Assembly: GCF_019649055.1 (NCBI RefSeq)
Contig: NW_026570223.1
Coordinates: forward strand, 744,001-808,000
Length of the DNA: 64,000 bases
Source of the DNA: Paramacrobiotus metropolitanus
Taxonomy: Eukaryota > Tardigrada > Eutardigrada > Parachela > Macrobiotidae
Direction: 5' to 3'
Positions 44,201 through 57,294 of this stretch are shown here, one piece after another; position 1 is the stretch's first letter, and each line of letters opens with the position of its first letter. The notes beneath the pieces were generated by a model. It was given only the letters and a program-made list of their open reading frames with translations, had not been told where the DNA came from and did not search any database. The position numbers and the translations under genes were made by a program.

Positions 44201-47200
44201 GAAAATGTCAATTGCGAATTGCAGAGGAATGAGCAAATCACATCTGTCTATGAGTCCACTATGCTCTTTGCTCAAGTAAGATTTTTTTTATCGTCATTTT
44301 GCTTTACCAATTTAATTACCAATGCAGCTGGAGTTGTTATACTGAGCGAATTTGTTTACACAGATATTTAACGAATCATATCCAGCAGTTTTTACTATGC
44401 CGAAATCTGCCTTTATCAGAACATACTTCAATCGGGAATTCAATTACGCTGGACGAACCTACGACACTGACGGAAACGGTGGAATGGTTAACTTTATTCT
44501 CATCAGCCGGTTAAATGTTAATACGACGAACATGGAAGTAAGAGCAGAAATCAAGAAATTCTAATTTCCACGTTTGTCAGGGCACTTGATCAGGGCAGAG
44601 AGAATCGGTGACCTTTCCAGGTAGCCATGATTTATAATGCCACTTCCAAAAGCTTAGTTGGTGTTGTACCGGAATTATGGCACTGGTTGGATCGCGATGC
44701 TCCGCCCCCGGATAAACCGCGGTGTGGTTTTCTGGAAAACGAATGCGACGACAGCGACCCAGGTACGAAAATCTGCGGCACACCACAACACCGTGTTAAA
44801 CATGGCTTTTGTACTAAGCAGACTTCAAAGCCAAAATCGGCGGGGCAGCAGCAGGTGCATGTGCACTTCTCATAATCCTTTCCAGTTTCGCTTACTGGTA
44901 CAAAAAGTTTTTGTCACCATTTACTTGCGCACTTTTCGTGCTGATCAAAGCTAAATTTGCAGTTGGACGAAACGGCGGCAAGCGTTATATGATCCGTGGT
45001 GGATTTTAGAGGCGGAAAGACTTGACTGGGATGCCGACGTCTCTAAATTGCATGCTAATAATACGCAGAAAATCGTCGAATTACAGCTGGGGATTGTGGC
45101 AAAGTATAACGCTAGAAATGTCTATGCTTTGAAAGTCTCCAACAATGAGGCGGCAGATTTAATTAAGTATGTTGCGAAAAGAAAAGAGCTTCTGACAACT
45201 CTGTACCAGGTAGGAATATAGCGTTTTTAAAGGAGTTGCACATTTTCCTCGAAATTAACTTTCTCGCGAGCGTTTGCGTATTAAGGTTATATTGCTAAAA
45301 ACTATGAATCAAAGTTCCATATTAGACAAATCTAGATTCATACGTAGTTTAGTCTACAAATTGAAAGCGCAGAGAAACTATTCCGAAACTTTATTATAAG
45401 GCAGTGGTGTGTACGTATGTAACCTTTATTTTCAGCTCCGTAGTCTACACCGAAATAACATAGCCCGCTTCGGGGGAATTGTTCAGAACAAATCAGATTA
45501 CTTTCTTATTTCGGAATATGGATCGAAAGGCACACTTCGACAGCTGATCGAGAAACAACATATGCCGATTGATAAGGACTTACGGTTGTCGTTGTTGTGG
45601 GACATTGTAGAAGTAAGCAGTGAAGGATTCCAACACCATTACTGGTTAACAGTATTCATTTGTTCTAGGGCTTGGAATATATCCATCAGAGCTCCGCCGG
45701 ACTACACGGAAACCTAAGCAGTCTATGCTGTATTCTGGATTCACGATATGGATTAAAATTAGCCCAAGCTAAATACTACAAGATCCTGGATCTGCTGCAG
45801 GTGGCGGAGAATTCGGATTTGGAGGCAGTGAATTTCATGTGGAAATCTCCAGAATTGTTACTATATCGAGGGCTCACATCAGCCAACGACAGATTCTACA
45901 CTGTAACAAAAGCGGGCGACATGTACTCCTTAGGAATTATATTTTACGAAGTGTACACCAGATCGCTGCCATATAGCGCTACTTTAAATTCAATCGAGTC
46001 CATCCAAGGTAAACAAATTATGTCGTATTACGAAGGCCGGATTTGCAAAATTCGTCCGATGTTTATAGATGCCGTGGCAAAAATGATAACAAAGGGCGGA
46101 CCTTCGATATTCGCGGTGTCGGATAAGGTCATACCGGAACAACTGCAAATGCTGCTGCGATCCTGTCTGGATTTTCCTGCCAAACGGCCAACGATCCAAG
46201 CGTTCAGTAAAGCCTTCCGCGCAATGCAGCACAGGCCCTCGGCATATCTAATGCAGGTTGTAAGGAAATTGGAAAAGCACGCCGAAGATCTGGAGCAAAT
46301 CGTAGTGGAGCGGAGCCGCGAGCTGGAATCGGAAATGCATAAGGCCGATTCGTTACTTCGGGAAATGCTCCCCGCGTACGATTACTAACCACAGATGTTA
46401 TTGTACTGCTTGAAACATACCACATGGTTTGTTCACCTTCTCTTTCGTAGATCGATTGTAAGGCGCCTTCGGAACAAGGAAGCAATTGCTCCAGAAATGT
46501 TCGAAAGTGCCACCATAATGTTCAGTGATATACCCGTCTTCCAAAAATCCGTCTCGGAAAAATCTCCGCTAACAATAATTACTTTTCTCAATATGGTATA
46601 CTCGCAGTTTGATCAGATTATCGAGGCCTTTGACGTTTATAAAGTGGAAACCATCAGCGATTCCTACGTGGTAAGCTGCAATTTTCACCACAATCCAGCA
46701 GATTAAAAAATTTGAAATTGTGGCACATATACTGTTTTTACTAGCAAAAAGATTCTTTACGTTTGTGTGCATGTCAAAAATGTCGTTACTCTAAGCAACT
46801 GTGTGGCAGATTGCCAGTGGCCTTCCCATACCCAACGGCATGCAACATGGATACGAAACCTGCAAACTTGCTGTTGCTCTGGTGAAAGCTTCGAGCCGGT
46901 TACCAGACGTGGGATTCACCGAAAAGACTGTGCAGTTAAGAATCGGCATCAATACAGGTCTGTCATATAATAATGACTTTTAGCAGCCCTCTGTAAGGTA
47001 GCAATAAAATAAAGGTTTGGTTGCAGGACCTGTGGTTGCAGCTGTGATTGGGACGCGAATGCCACGATACTGTTTGTACGTAACTATAATGGGCTTCGTA
47101 AAAATGGTTACGCATACCATTCATATGCATAGCGGTATCGGCGATATCGGTGCAACCATATTTTTGAAGTCCACTGTATTTAACTTGCTTACGGTTGAAT

Positions 47201-47727
47201 ATAACTCTCACCATCTTTTTTTCGCTGCATCAAACGTTTTAAACAGTTTGCTTGCTTCTCGCAAGCCCACCGTGAAACAGTCTGGGATGTAATTGGTTTT
47301 GTGATATACACGGCAGGTTCGGTGATACAATGAATACCGCAAGCCGAATGGAAAGTAACGGAGCAGGTAACCATGAAGGACGACAACCAAAACACTTCTT
47401 CAAAAATTCTTAGAGACTTTAGCATAGGCGCATACGTATGGTTTTCACTGCACTAATTTTTATTACAATATTCTGTACATGTACGTTTATCTCAATACTG
47501 TTGCTTTATACAGAAGGAAGAATCCAGATTAGTATAGGAACAAGAACGGTGATCGGTAACTCAAACAGTTTTCTTATCGAGGCTCGGGAACCAATCAACA
47601 TCAAGGTCCGTACCCTGCAGATTTTCGGCGCGATAGTATGATTCACATGACGGGCTCTTGCGGTGTCTCTCTTTAGGGAAAAGGTTTAATGCACACCTTT
47701 TGGGTGACGCAAAAAACCTTCGACTAA
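41248..47727 (+). CDS. Receptor guanylate cyclase RGC-2 (complete, 23 exons, ~1051 aa)
   Basis: Exons: 41248-41596, 41873-41914, 41995-42019, 42201-42259, 43065-43316, 43428-43471, 43590-43628, 43875-43958, 44023-44160, 44225-44275, 44364-44537, 44621-44762, 44822-44897, 44963-45209, 45436-45612, 45669-46008, 46069-46375, 46451-46670, 46810-46957, 47027-47075, 47317-47366, 47514-47605, 47677-47727. Lengths sum to 1052 codons with all phases consistent. A signal peptide leads into an atrial-natriuretic-type ligand-binding domain (LVSVHVGANPIYGYYLARP). One TM helix follows (CALLIILSSFAYW). A pseudokinase domain has LHGNLSS in place of HRD and lacks DFG. A dimerisation helix (LLREMLPA) precedes the cyclase domain: IMFSDIPVF with metal Asp, FDVYKVETISDSYV, and [20 protein letters not shown]. 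The key GTP-binding residues look intact. Exon architecture is identical to RGC-3. Confidence 0.88.
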
Positions 47728-48871
47728 ATATTCGCAGTGCGGAAAGCGGAGCGGAGTCCAGTCGCGAAATGGCCCAGGATGGCGAGATTACTTAACTCCC
47801 GTCGCACAGGCTAAGAAAAAGCCAGTGTTCTAAGCAGACAGATCTAAATGCATTCCAGGATGTGTGTTTTTATATAGATATATCACAGTGGCACAGCTAC
47901 CTTGTAAACTGTTTTTTTACCAATAACAGCAAGCTATTAGAGTTCTGTGTGTGAATGATCAATGGTTAAAGGATAATTCTAACAGTTCCAACAATTCTCT
48001 TTCGATGGATTTCATCTACAGTAGAGTCTGTGTCACTGTGTGCAACTTTTCCAAGACAGGACATTTGTTTGCTTTTACTGTAGTCAGTATTGCGTCGAAC
48101 CGGTTTGCCGTGTCTCACTTACGATTAATAGAGGTCAGACAGGTGATGTAAAGTACATACAAACAAACTGCAGACTTCAGTTATCACCATGCTCATCCCG
48201 AAATCAATTATCTATATAGCACCGTTGACAGTATGTTAACTGAATCATAAACGCAGGGCCTCCTAAAACATTAACAAATACAGCAGATACAATAATTGTT
48301 AGGTCAAATTCGTTGCGCAACACCGTATATCATAGTTTCATTTCAATTTTACACTGTTTAATGTTTATAATATAAAGCTGTATAACCTTGATATGAGCAT
48401 ATGAAGCGCTACGTGTCGGAACGCAAGACGTGGCGGGAAACGTGTACATTGTGTACAATACTTCTCATATTGATCCGTTTGTTTAAACACGGGTTGCTTG
48501 CTCCACCGCGCAAGCGTTGGTGACGAGTTTAACTTTTTACCACAGACAGTCGTGTTAAATCCCGCGAGTAGATCATTTGCTTACCGTCTCGAATTTCACC
48601 TTCCACCATGCGTCGTATTGTGTATCACGATTCTCGTCACCAGCGACAGTACGTCAGTCATGTTTCCCAGTGGTATTCCGTCCGCTCCAGCTATACTAAC
48701 AAGAGTTCTTCGTTATCCCGTTGTTCCCAGTTGCTACTTGTCTCGTGCCCGAGATGTCTACAACATTATCGCGCAAAACTTCAGAAATACTTTTTCATCC
48801 CCGGCATTTTGCTTCGCCAATGCAAAAATGTTTTTGCGATAGGAAAATGACGTTGCCTTTTAATCTGTAAG
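47728..48871. other. Intergenic between RGC-2 and RGC-3
   Basis: It presumably holds the RGC-3 promoter. The plus-strand frame at 48498-48842 has no recognised domain. Nothing else was seen. Confidence 0.4.
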
Positions 48872-51800
48872 ATGCCGATGTGTACACCGAATGCGGTATC
48901 CATATTTTCCAAAGTTTTTTTCATACTCCTCGTAATGTTCGACTGCAATGTCTTCCTCCCAATCTGTGCTGCCAGTGTTAAGAATGTCACCTTAGTGTCC
49001 GTGCACGTCGGCGCCAATCCGTTGTATGGCTACTATTTGGCCCGGCCGGCGTATGAAGTTGCTGTGCGCCACATCAGACGGAAATATCCGTTAACGTTGG
49101 GGAATCTACAGTACCGCTCCGTGTATCAAGCCGGCTACGATCTTTGCGGCGATGGCGGCGACCATGTGGTGGAAACGTTCGCAAAATATTATTACGACCA
49201 TCCGGAAATTTTTCAGAATGAGGGAATGTATCCCGTTTTAGCCAGTCCAGGTAAAGTGAGATTCGTATTAACAGTTTCTGGGCGACGTGTTGATAGTAAG
49301 TGCATCACGCCTAAATGGTAAGGTACTGTTTCCGGAATTGTCTGAATGTTGCAGAGTGCTCATCCCAAGCGCTGCAATTAGCGGACCTTGCTCGCGGTAA
49401 TAATAATTTACAGTATTATTGTATTAAGTCGGTAGACGCATTGCAAAATAAAACGACATGTGGCTGTTTTTTGCAGAACATGACTTGCCGTTCTTTACAA
49501 GGTGAGCATATAATATCGTTATCGTCTAGACAAATTAAAGCTGAAATATTGTAAGAAGTAATTTTCGATATGGTCGGTAAATGAAAGTGTTATCATTCGA
49601 CCAAAAATGCAACAATATTTGATTCAATATATTATTCATTTTGTTTCAATTTTTGAAACTGAAATTTTATAAAAAGGTTCAAAGGAAAACTTTTTTACAA
49701 GACAGTTAAGTGCAATAATTGCACGATAACTTCGAGCCATAATTATTATAAAAGCCATCAGTACATTTCTGTTTACATATCAAGATAGATTACAACGTGA
49801 CACGGATGTAACTCTCATGATTAAGCTTAAAAGCAGATTTATTACTAAGCTGGTTATGGATATAACTGGTAAGCTCAAATCAGCTATTTATGGAAATCCA
49901 GAAACAGGACATTTGGAACAACTGGTAGCTATTTAGTTTCGCGGTCGGATACTGCCAAGGTACCGTGAAGGCTAGCTAAAATTGGGAAGCTTTTGACCGG
50001 CATTCCAGTTTATATCTCCCACTTAACGCATTGAATGCTTAATCGCGCAGGTGTAGCTAAGCGGTAAGCCTGTAGCGTGTCCCGATTAAGAGGTCATATA
50101 ACCGCAATGCAAGTTGCAAATTCCCTAAAAGTGGCTTTGCGCCATTCAGTGCAAGGTCATGCCCGTAATTTTGATGTTGTCGAACTTCAAGACAAACCCA
50201 AAATGGGCTGGGTAATTATTTTTTTCCCAGCGAAATAAAGCTATGCAATACGAAAGGCAAGAACAGAATAAATTTGCACTATATACTTACACGTAATTAG
50301 TTTTATATGCATAAATAATTAATGTACTTGGATACGCTTTCTGTTATAAATGGTTTTTTTATTACGCATAGTGCGATTGATCGTTGTGCTCTCGTAGCGT
50401 CGCCGCTGACCTGCGATTAACAAACAAGGCTCGGTACTCTACAAACGCTGCTACAGGTACGCCCAGGAATTACAGATACAGAGCAACGTGATGACAACAT
50501 CACAGTAATTCAAAATTAATCTTAATTAATTTTGCGCACTTTAACGTTGAGTGATGTAGCTTCTCTGGCTGGACCTGACGTGGGTGATGCAATCGCGGCA
50601 CTCCTTAAGCGATATTCCTGGCGGACGATTACGCTAATCTGTGATTCATTATCTCGTCACGTTGGATTGTCGAATTTTTTTACTATCCAGTGTAGCGATG
50701 CCAAAAAACTAATGAAGGCGGAAAGTTTTCCTGGTTATGTTCGAGATATTGATTCTTCTGTTGGTCAAGACTATGTTGAAATGCTGCAGAATTACAGATA
50801 CCGTAGCCGAGGTATGTATATATTTTTCCTTTGGTATGAAAAACTCCATCCACTACTGGGAATATAAAATGGGACTTTATGATATTGGCAGTGTTTGTTC
50901 TTCTGACGCTGCCGGTATACGTTCGACGCATCATGGTAAGTGCCCCGATGCTGTTGAATGATTAAAGATAAATAAATTAATGGTCGCGCATCAACTAAAT
51001 CAATTCAGCAAAATGTTAATGCAGAAACGCAATAATAAAATACATTTAATATGCGCAATGTTAGCATACTTAAATATGACGATTTTAAAGCACAAACTGC
51101 ACAACGATTATGTGCTGGTGCAATAATGCAAAAGTGCAGGATTCATAGAACTTGTCCGAAATACTTCTATACACAGTTGCCACGCATCGATTTTTTAATT
51201 GCCTTTTTGCGTTGCGTTTTATAGATAACTGCCAGTGCATTAAATATGACTTCCGGGGAATTTGTAAGTACTCCAGCCACTTCTATCCATTAATGAAAAG
51301 ATCACTCCTGTTGATAACAATACACTGCATCTCGCAGTAAGTAACAGAACATTTGTATCTCTTGTGTTCAATATGTCCCCACGTTTAATTTAACGTAGGT
51401 ATCTAAACAAATTTTTTAGTGGCTCGGGGGCAAAAAATTATAATGCCGGCAGCGCTAACGCTTTTTTCTAATTTCTACATACTTGTGCTTGTTTTAATTT
51501 TTAATTTCAGGCTTTCATCACAATTCAGCCCACGGAACGGCCAGGAATTGTCGCGGTTACGTGGAACCAGAAAGATGATGAGAAAAATAACTCGGTGCGT
51601 GCTGTGTAGTGCACTACAGTCAAGTTCCGTACATGTATAGAGTGTGTCCCAGGGACATCGCAAAATGTGCTACTTGACGTTGATTGGCATGCGCTTACAT
51701 TACTAAAGGTCGCGTTCCAAGCGTACAGAAGCCTGATAGTTCTCAGTGGACAGAATCCAAACTGGACCGAAATTAAATCCCTGACGGACGAACTCGTCGA

Positions 51801-54800
51801 TGAAAGCCAGCGACGGTTTAATATGACGATTCTTTTCGGCAATGAGGTAACATTAGAAGCATTGTCCTGTCAAATAAGGCCGCGTATGTGTTTTAATATC
51901 CCTGCTTACTATGCTATCGGATTACAGAGGAACGAACAAATAACATCGGTGTACGAATCAACAATGATGTTTGCTCAAGTACGATCGATAAGTATTTTAC
52001 ACAATAATAATTGACGCCAAATGGATCGCAAAAGATGCCCTTCGTAATAATTATAATTGTTTTATCGGCAAGTGGAACGTTAATTAACGTTAAATAAATA
52101 AATATACAGATTTTTAACGAATCGTATCCAGAAGTGTTCACTATGCCAAAAAGTGCCTTCATCAAAACATACTTCAATCGAGAATTCAACTTTGCTGGCC
52201 GCACATACGCTACGGATAAGAACGGAGGGATGGTTGATTTTATTCTTGTCAGCCGCTTGAATGTCAACACGACCAATATGGAGGTATGACACTTACTATT
52301 AAATTAGTATTTCACAATTCTTTTTCGAATTTTATAAAAGTATGTATCTGTATATGCAGAGTAGTATTGCTAACCATAAGCTTCATCCACAAATCTGTTA
52401 GACGCGTCTCACACATGTATTTGGCACGGCAAAGGTCACCGGTAATACTTGTAGCAAAGTTTATAAGGAGTGTATTTGCACTCTGCTTGCAGATAGCCAT
52501 GGTTTACAACGCCACGTCAAAAAGTTTCGTGAGTATTGTACCGGAATTATGGAAGTGGGTGGATCGCGATGCTCCGCCTCCGGACAAGCCGTTATGCGGC
52601 TTCAAGGGAGATGAGTGCGACAACTCCGATGAAGGTTCGCATACGAAATCACAACATCTCGTTATGATCATAACGATACTCATGAGTATCGTTTAGATAG
52701 TACAGTATACATCGTGAACTACGTTATAAGAACCGGGAAGCCCTTTATTCAAACTCTTGTTATTACAGACTTTAAAATAAAAATCGGAGCATCGGTTGCG
52801 GCGGTTTGCACTGTCTTGCTGGTGGGCTCATTATACGCTTATTGGTAAGTATTTCGTATCTTCCGCACGAATACCGTCGCGATGCGCCAAGTTGTGTGTT
52901 GACCACAGTCGTACCAAACGACGCCAAGCGCTTTACGATCCGTGGTGGATCCTGGACGCCGACAGGCTAAGCTTCGACACGTCGACAGACGTATCAGCAG
53001 TATTGATTACCAAAACGAAAAGAGTCGTGGAGATGCAGCTTGGAAGAGTGGCTAAGTATAATGCAAAAGAGGTGTATGCACTAAATATTTCGAACGGCAT
53101 GGGAACGGACCTCATTCAACACATTGCAAAACGAGGAGATCTTTTAACGAGTTTGTACCAGGTAACTAAAACTGTACGACATCCGGTGCACATACTCTGT
53201 CAAACGATTGGCTTACATCATTGTTGCCGTTTTCAAGTATATTTATACTTCTATTGAAAATACCTTTCGCCAGTCCTTCCAATGGTTCTTTAATAAATCA
53301 GTGCTGTAAGACATTCGCTCTCCAGACTACTCTAGCCGTGACCTTAATTGAATTTATCTTTTAGCTGCACAGCCTTCAACACAGCAACGTAGCCCGATTT
53401 ATCGGCATTGTTAGACACACCGCGGAATATTTTCTGATTGCTGAACACGGTCCTAAAGCAACTCTGCGTCAGTTAATTGAAAGAGAAAGCATGCCAATTG
53501 ACAAAGAACTCAGGCTATCGTTATTGTGGGATTTAGTGGAAGTAAGGTTAATGCACGTCCTCGATGCTGTCAGTTCTATCCTGTTAACTGCTTTCAGCCT
53601 ACTAAAGGTTCATGTATTTTTTTGAGCTATGTTTGCATGTCCAAAAAACGAAAGTTTATAAACAACCAAATGATAAAATAATGGTAATCAGGGCTTGGAC
53701 TACCTACATCAAAGTTCTGCCGGATTACACGGGAACCTGACCAGTCTGTGTTGCATTCTGGATGCCAGATACGGACTGAAAATTGCTCAAGCGAAATATA
53801 ATAAAATCCTACATTTACTTCAAGTGCCGCAAAACGCTGAACTGGAATCTGTGATAGCATTATGGAAATCTCCGGATTTATTATTAAATAAAGCCGTTAC
53901 TGGGACAATCGACAAGAATACCATAACCAAGGAAAGCGATATATATTCCATGGGAATTATATTTTACGAAATTTATACACGATCCTTGCCGTATGGAGCT
54001 GCCGTAACTTCCGTCGACTCCGTCGAAGGTGACCTTTCCGAAACTTTAACACTAAGAGACGGTACCTGACTGTTGTTTTTGGTTGTAGAAGCTGTTGCAA
54101 AAATGATAGCCAAAGGTGGACCATCGATTTTTGCCGTTCCAGATAAGGTCATGCCAGAACGGCTACAAACGTTGCTGCGGGTATGCGTGGATATTCCCAA
54201 CAAACGACCTACCATCCAAGCGTTTCGCAAACAGTTCCGCTCCATACGTAACCGGCCGTCAGCATATCTGCTGCATATTATGAAAAAGCTTGAAAAGCAT
54301 GCTGAAGAACTGGAAGATATGGTGGCCGAAAGAAACAGGGAGCTGGAAACGGAAATGCACAAAGCTGATACATTACTGCGCGAAATGCTCCCAGCGTACG
54401 TCTTGTGGAATAGTCATATTAAACAACAGTTACTTGCTTCCGTAATATTGTCCTTTGTAGATCCATCGTACGACGCCTGCGTAATAAGCAAACCATTGCT
54501 CCGGAATTATTCGAAAGCACTACCATAATGTTCAGTGATATACCTGTCTTCCAGCACACCGTGGTGACCTTTCCTCCGTTAGCCATTATCACTTTCCTTA
54601 ACACGGTGTACTCGCACTTCGACCATCTGATTGATGCCTTTGATGTGTATAAGGTCGAGACCATTAGTGACTCTTACGTGGTAAGTGTGCCGCCGCTAGT
54701 ATTCGCTCTTGTTGTGATACTAGAATGAAGTATCTCTATAATTCTATTAAAACAAAGTACATCTGCAATTAATAATTTGACATCGCTTATAGATGGTTAG

Positions 54801-55574
54801 CGGCCTTCCGGTTCCCAATGGAGCCGATCATGGGCGGGAAATTTGTAAGCTCGCTATCGCTTTAGTTAAGGCATCTCGGCGGCTACACGTCGGTCTCCCG
54901 GAAACGAGCGTCCAGCTTAGGATCGGGATTAATACAGGTGCATAAACAAAGTATCCAAGAACCTGTGTGTGTATATATTCTTAACAATGAGAACCATAAC
55001 AGCTTGAGCCAGCCAGTGTGTTTTGCAGGACCAGTTGTTGCCGCCGTGATCGGCAAACGAATGCCGAGATACTGCTTGTATGTATAGTATGTTTCTTACT
55101 TTTCTTGTCTCGGCTCATGATTATTATAATTACAGTTAAATTGATCAAATTTTGCGCGTTTTGGTATTATCTTTTTGAAGTTAGAGCGTTTGGTTGTGTA
55201 GGTTTGGAGATACGATGAACACTGCCAGTCGTATGGAGAGCAATGGACAAGGTATCATAAACATTAAGCAGAACGTTCACTATATGTTCGTACACAAAAT
55301 ATATAGTCAAAATAGTAAAACTGAATTAATGATATTTATTTAGAGGGAAAAATTCATATTAGCATGGGAACTAAAATGATGATTGAAGATCTCGCTACTT
55401 TTGCCACGGAACCAAGGGAGCCAATTCACATTAAGGTGACCCAAAATTTACGACAAATTATGTTTATAATACGTACTTAGGTTTATAGCTGATGTCGCCT
55501 GACGACCATTCTCTCCTCTATAGGGAAAAGGAGTAATGCATACATTCTGGTTGGTCGAGAAGAATTTCGTATAA
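48872..55574 (+). CDS. Receptor guanylate cyclase RGC-3 (complete, 23 exons, ~1061 aa)
   Basis: Exons: 48872-49250, 49355-49396, 49477-49501, 50398-50456, 50560-50811, 50892-50935, 51225-51263, 51511-51594, 51709-51846, 51928-51978, 52110-52283, 52493-52634, 52769-52844, 52909-53161, 53365-53541, 53692-54028, 54089-54395, 54461-54680, 54793-54937, 55029-55077, 55202-55251, 55344-55435, 55524-55574; total 1062 codons in frame. Layout as in RGC-2: signal peptide (KVFFILLVMFDCNVFLPICA), ligand-binding domain, TM helix (VAAVCTVLLVGSLYAYW), pseudokinase domain (GLDYLHQSSAGLHGNLTSLC), LLREMLPA, and a cyclase domain with IMFSDIPVF and FDVYKVETISDSYV. A positively charged juxtamembrane segment (RTKRRQALYDPWW) follows the TM helix. 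It is a tandem duplicate of RGC-2. The intron before 50398 is longest (0.9 kb). Confidence 0.88.
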
Positions 55575-57294
55575 TTGGCGACAAGATTCCGCACAAAATC
55601 CGCAGAAACCGATGAATTAAACTAAAACTAACTATAAGTTTTTGTGATGATCGTGACCGCTTCCCGTATGATTCGACACACCTACTTATCAAATTTTCAT
55701 ATTTTTTGTGATATTCTCTTGAAATTAAAGGAACTAAGGAATGTGCAGTTTGTGTAATGCATCGGTCCATGTCATAATTCCGTAATCTTTACGCCTTGGC
55801 AGACCCGTTTTTAAGGGGGGGTTTGCCCCCCCCCCCTTCGGGAGCGAAAACTCTTGAAAAAAGTGCGCCGGGAGCTGGCGCATGGCGCGAAAACTGGCGC
55901 AGAAGCGAAAAAATGGGACTGGCGCAGGGGGGTGCACCGAAATTTTCGAAGAAAATCGTAGAAAAGTGGCTCAAAAAAGCCACTTTTCTAGATTTTCCTC
56001 AAATTTTCGGCCATTTTCCAACTGGCGCGGCTGGCGCGAAGCCATGCGCCACCCCCTTCAAACAAGCTAAAGACGGGCCTGCGCCTTGGTATGTAATTAA
56101 TAAAGTATACATAACTGCTGCTGCTGTTACTCGTACCGTTTCATTGAATTACGGAATAAATGTTGACTGGGTGTCTGGGTATAATCGATACTTTTGTGCG
56201 CATTATGCGTAAGCAATAATTATCACTGTAGGACTAAAGCTGCACTTACAAAACAACTTAAAAAATGCTTATTGTGCTAGTGCAGTGCAACCTTATGTAC
56301 CTCATGATTACTTTTAAGATTACTTTTAAGGTGTACTTTTATACGGACAGAATATCATCGGTCAGTTGATTATACGAGTATACAGAAATAATCATTCAGT
56401 ATCGGCAAGTAAAATTGTTTTGCGTTATTGCATATGCATGGTTATAAAACCGGCTCGGAAATTGCACATTTTTATTATAGTGTAGCTGAGAAATACATAC
56501 ATAATCTGTAAATAGGTTCAAAAGAGTACAAATAATAATCTGTTTAATGTGTGTCTTGTGATTCAGCGCAAACAGAATGCAAATTAATAATTATGAAGTT
56601 TTTCATTTTGCTTCATATTGTGTACTTTGTATCTAGAAGACAGTATAGAAGCAAGATTTATGTTGTGCGATGTATTTATACCCAGGTATAAAAAAATTTA
56701 ATAATATTGTATATATAATACCTGGGCAGTATAGTACGGTATATCGGCCTGCGCGCATTAAATGCAAATAAGGTGAATAAACGACGTGGAATTTTTTACT
56801 GCAGCCCTGAATTGAGCGGTTGTAATGTTACAGTGTATTGTAGCGATAGTATTTGTACGAACGATAAGACCACCCCGTTATGATTCATCTTCCATCGCGT
56901 TATGAATTTGTCCACTTTACCGGCTACCCTATCAATAGTTTCTGTGTTATCAGACATACTTATGCGTTCTGGCTGAGTGAGTCACGAAAAAACTGATGTG
57001 GTAGATACTTTTGCATAACGTTTCACAAAAGTCACGTTCCATGCGGACATGCTAACGTGCACACAGTACTTCTTTATCTGGACCAGATTAAACATTTGTG
57101 TTTTAACGACAAATTCATCGGCAGTACACAAAAAAAGTTACCCACAAGAAAATAATGTCGGATATCGGCAATTCTTGAGCAGAATACTAATTAGCGTAAT
57201 TACCGAAGATAACAAAACATTGCCGTTAAGCGCGCTTGATGTAGCAGACGATGCACAGTATTAATTTCTAAATTTCAGACTGCGCATATCCTAA
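55575..57294. other. Intergenic, mostly featureless outside the GC-rich repeat
   Basis: It contains the GC-rich element (55785-56090). The remainder is AT-rich, with ataataccctgggcag-type short repeats near 56685-56735. No gene was seen. Confidence 0.4.
55785..56090. repeat. GC-rich inverted-repeat element
   Basis: The ends resemble each other in inverse (gccttggcagacccgttttt against caaggcgcaggcccgtcttt), suggesting a miniature transposon of about 300 bp. Inside are a run of 12-13 C, many ggcgca/tggcgc units and a perfect 13-bp-stem hairpin at about 55961-55992 (tagaaaagtggct and its complement). Composition differs sharply from the AT-rich surroundings. Open frames across it reflect the composition, not genes. 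Confidence 0.5.

Noticed and set aside
48498-48842. Open frame of 114 codons upstream of RGC-3
   Set aside because: No recognisable domain and no supporting start or splice context; probably promoter region of RGC-3.
50041-50140. tRNA-like sequence (ggtgtagctaagcggtaagc, then aagttgcaaattcc)
   Set aside because: A good A-box match, but the B-box is imperfect and no cloverleaf could be drawn; at best an old SINE head.
55796-56212. Open frame of 138 codons
   Set aside because: Produced by the GC-rich repeat element; no start context or domain.
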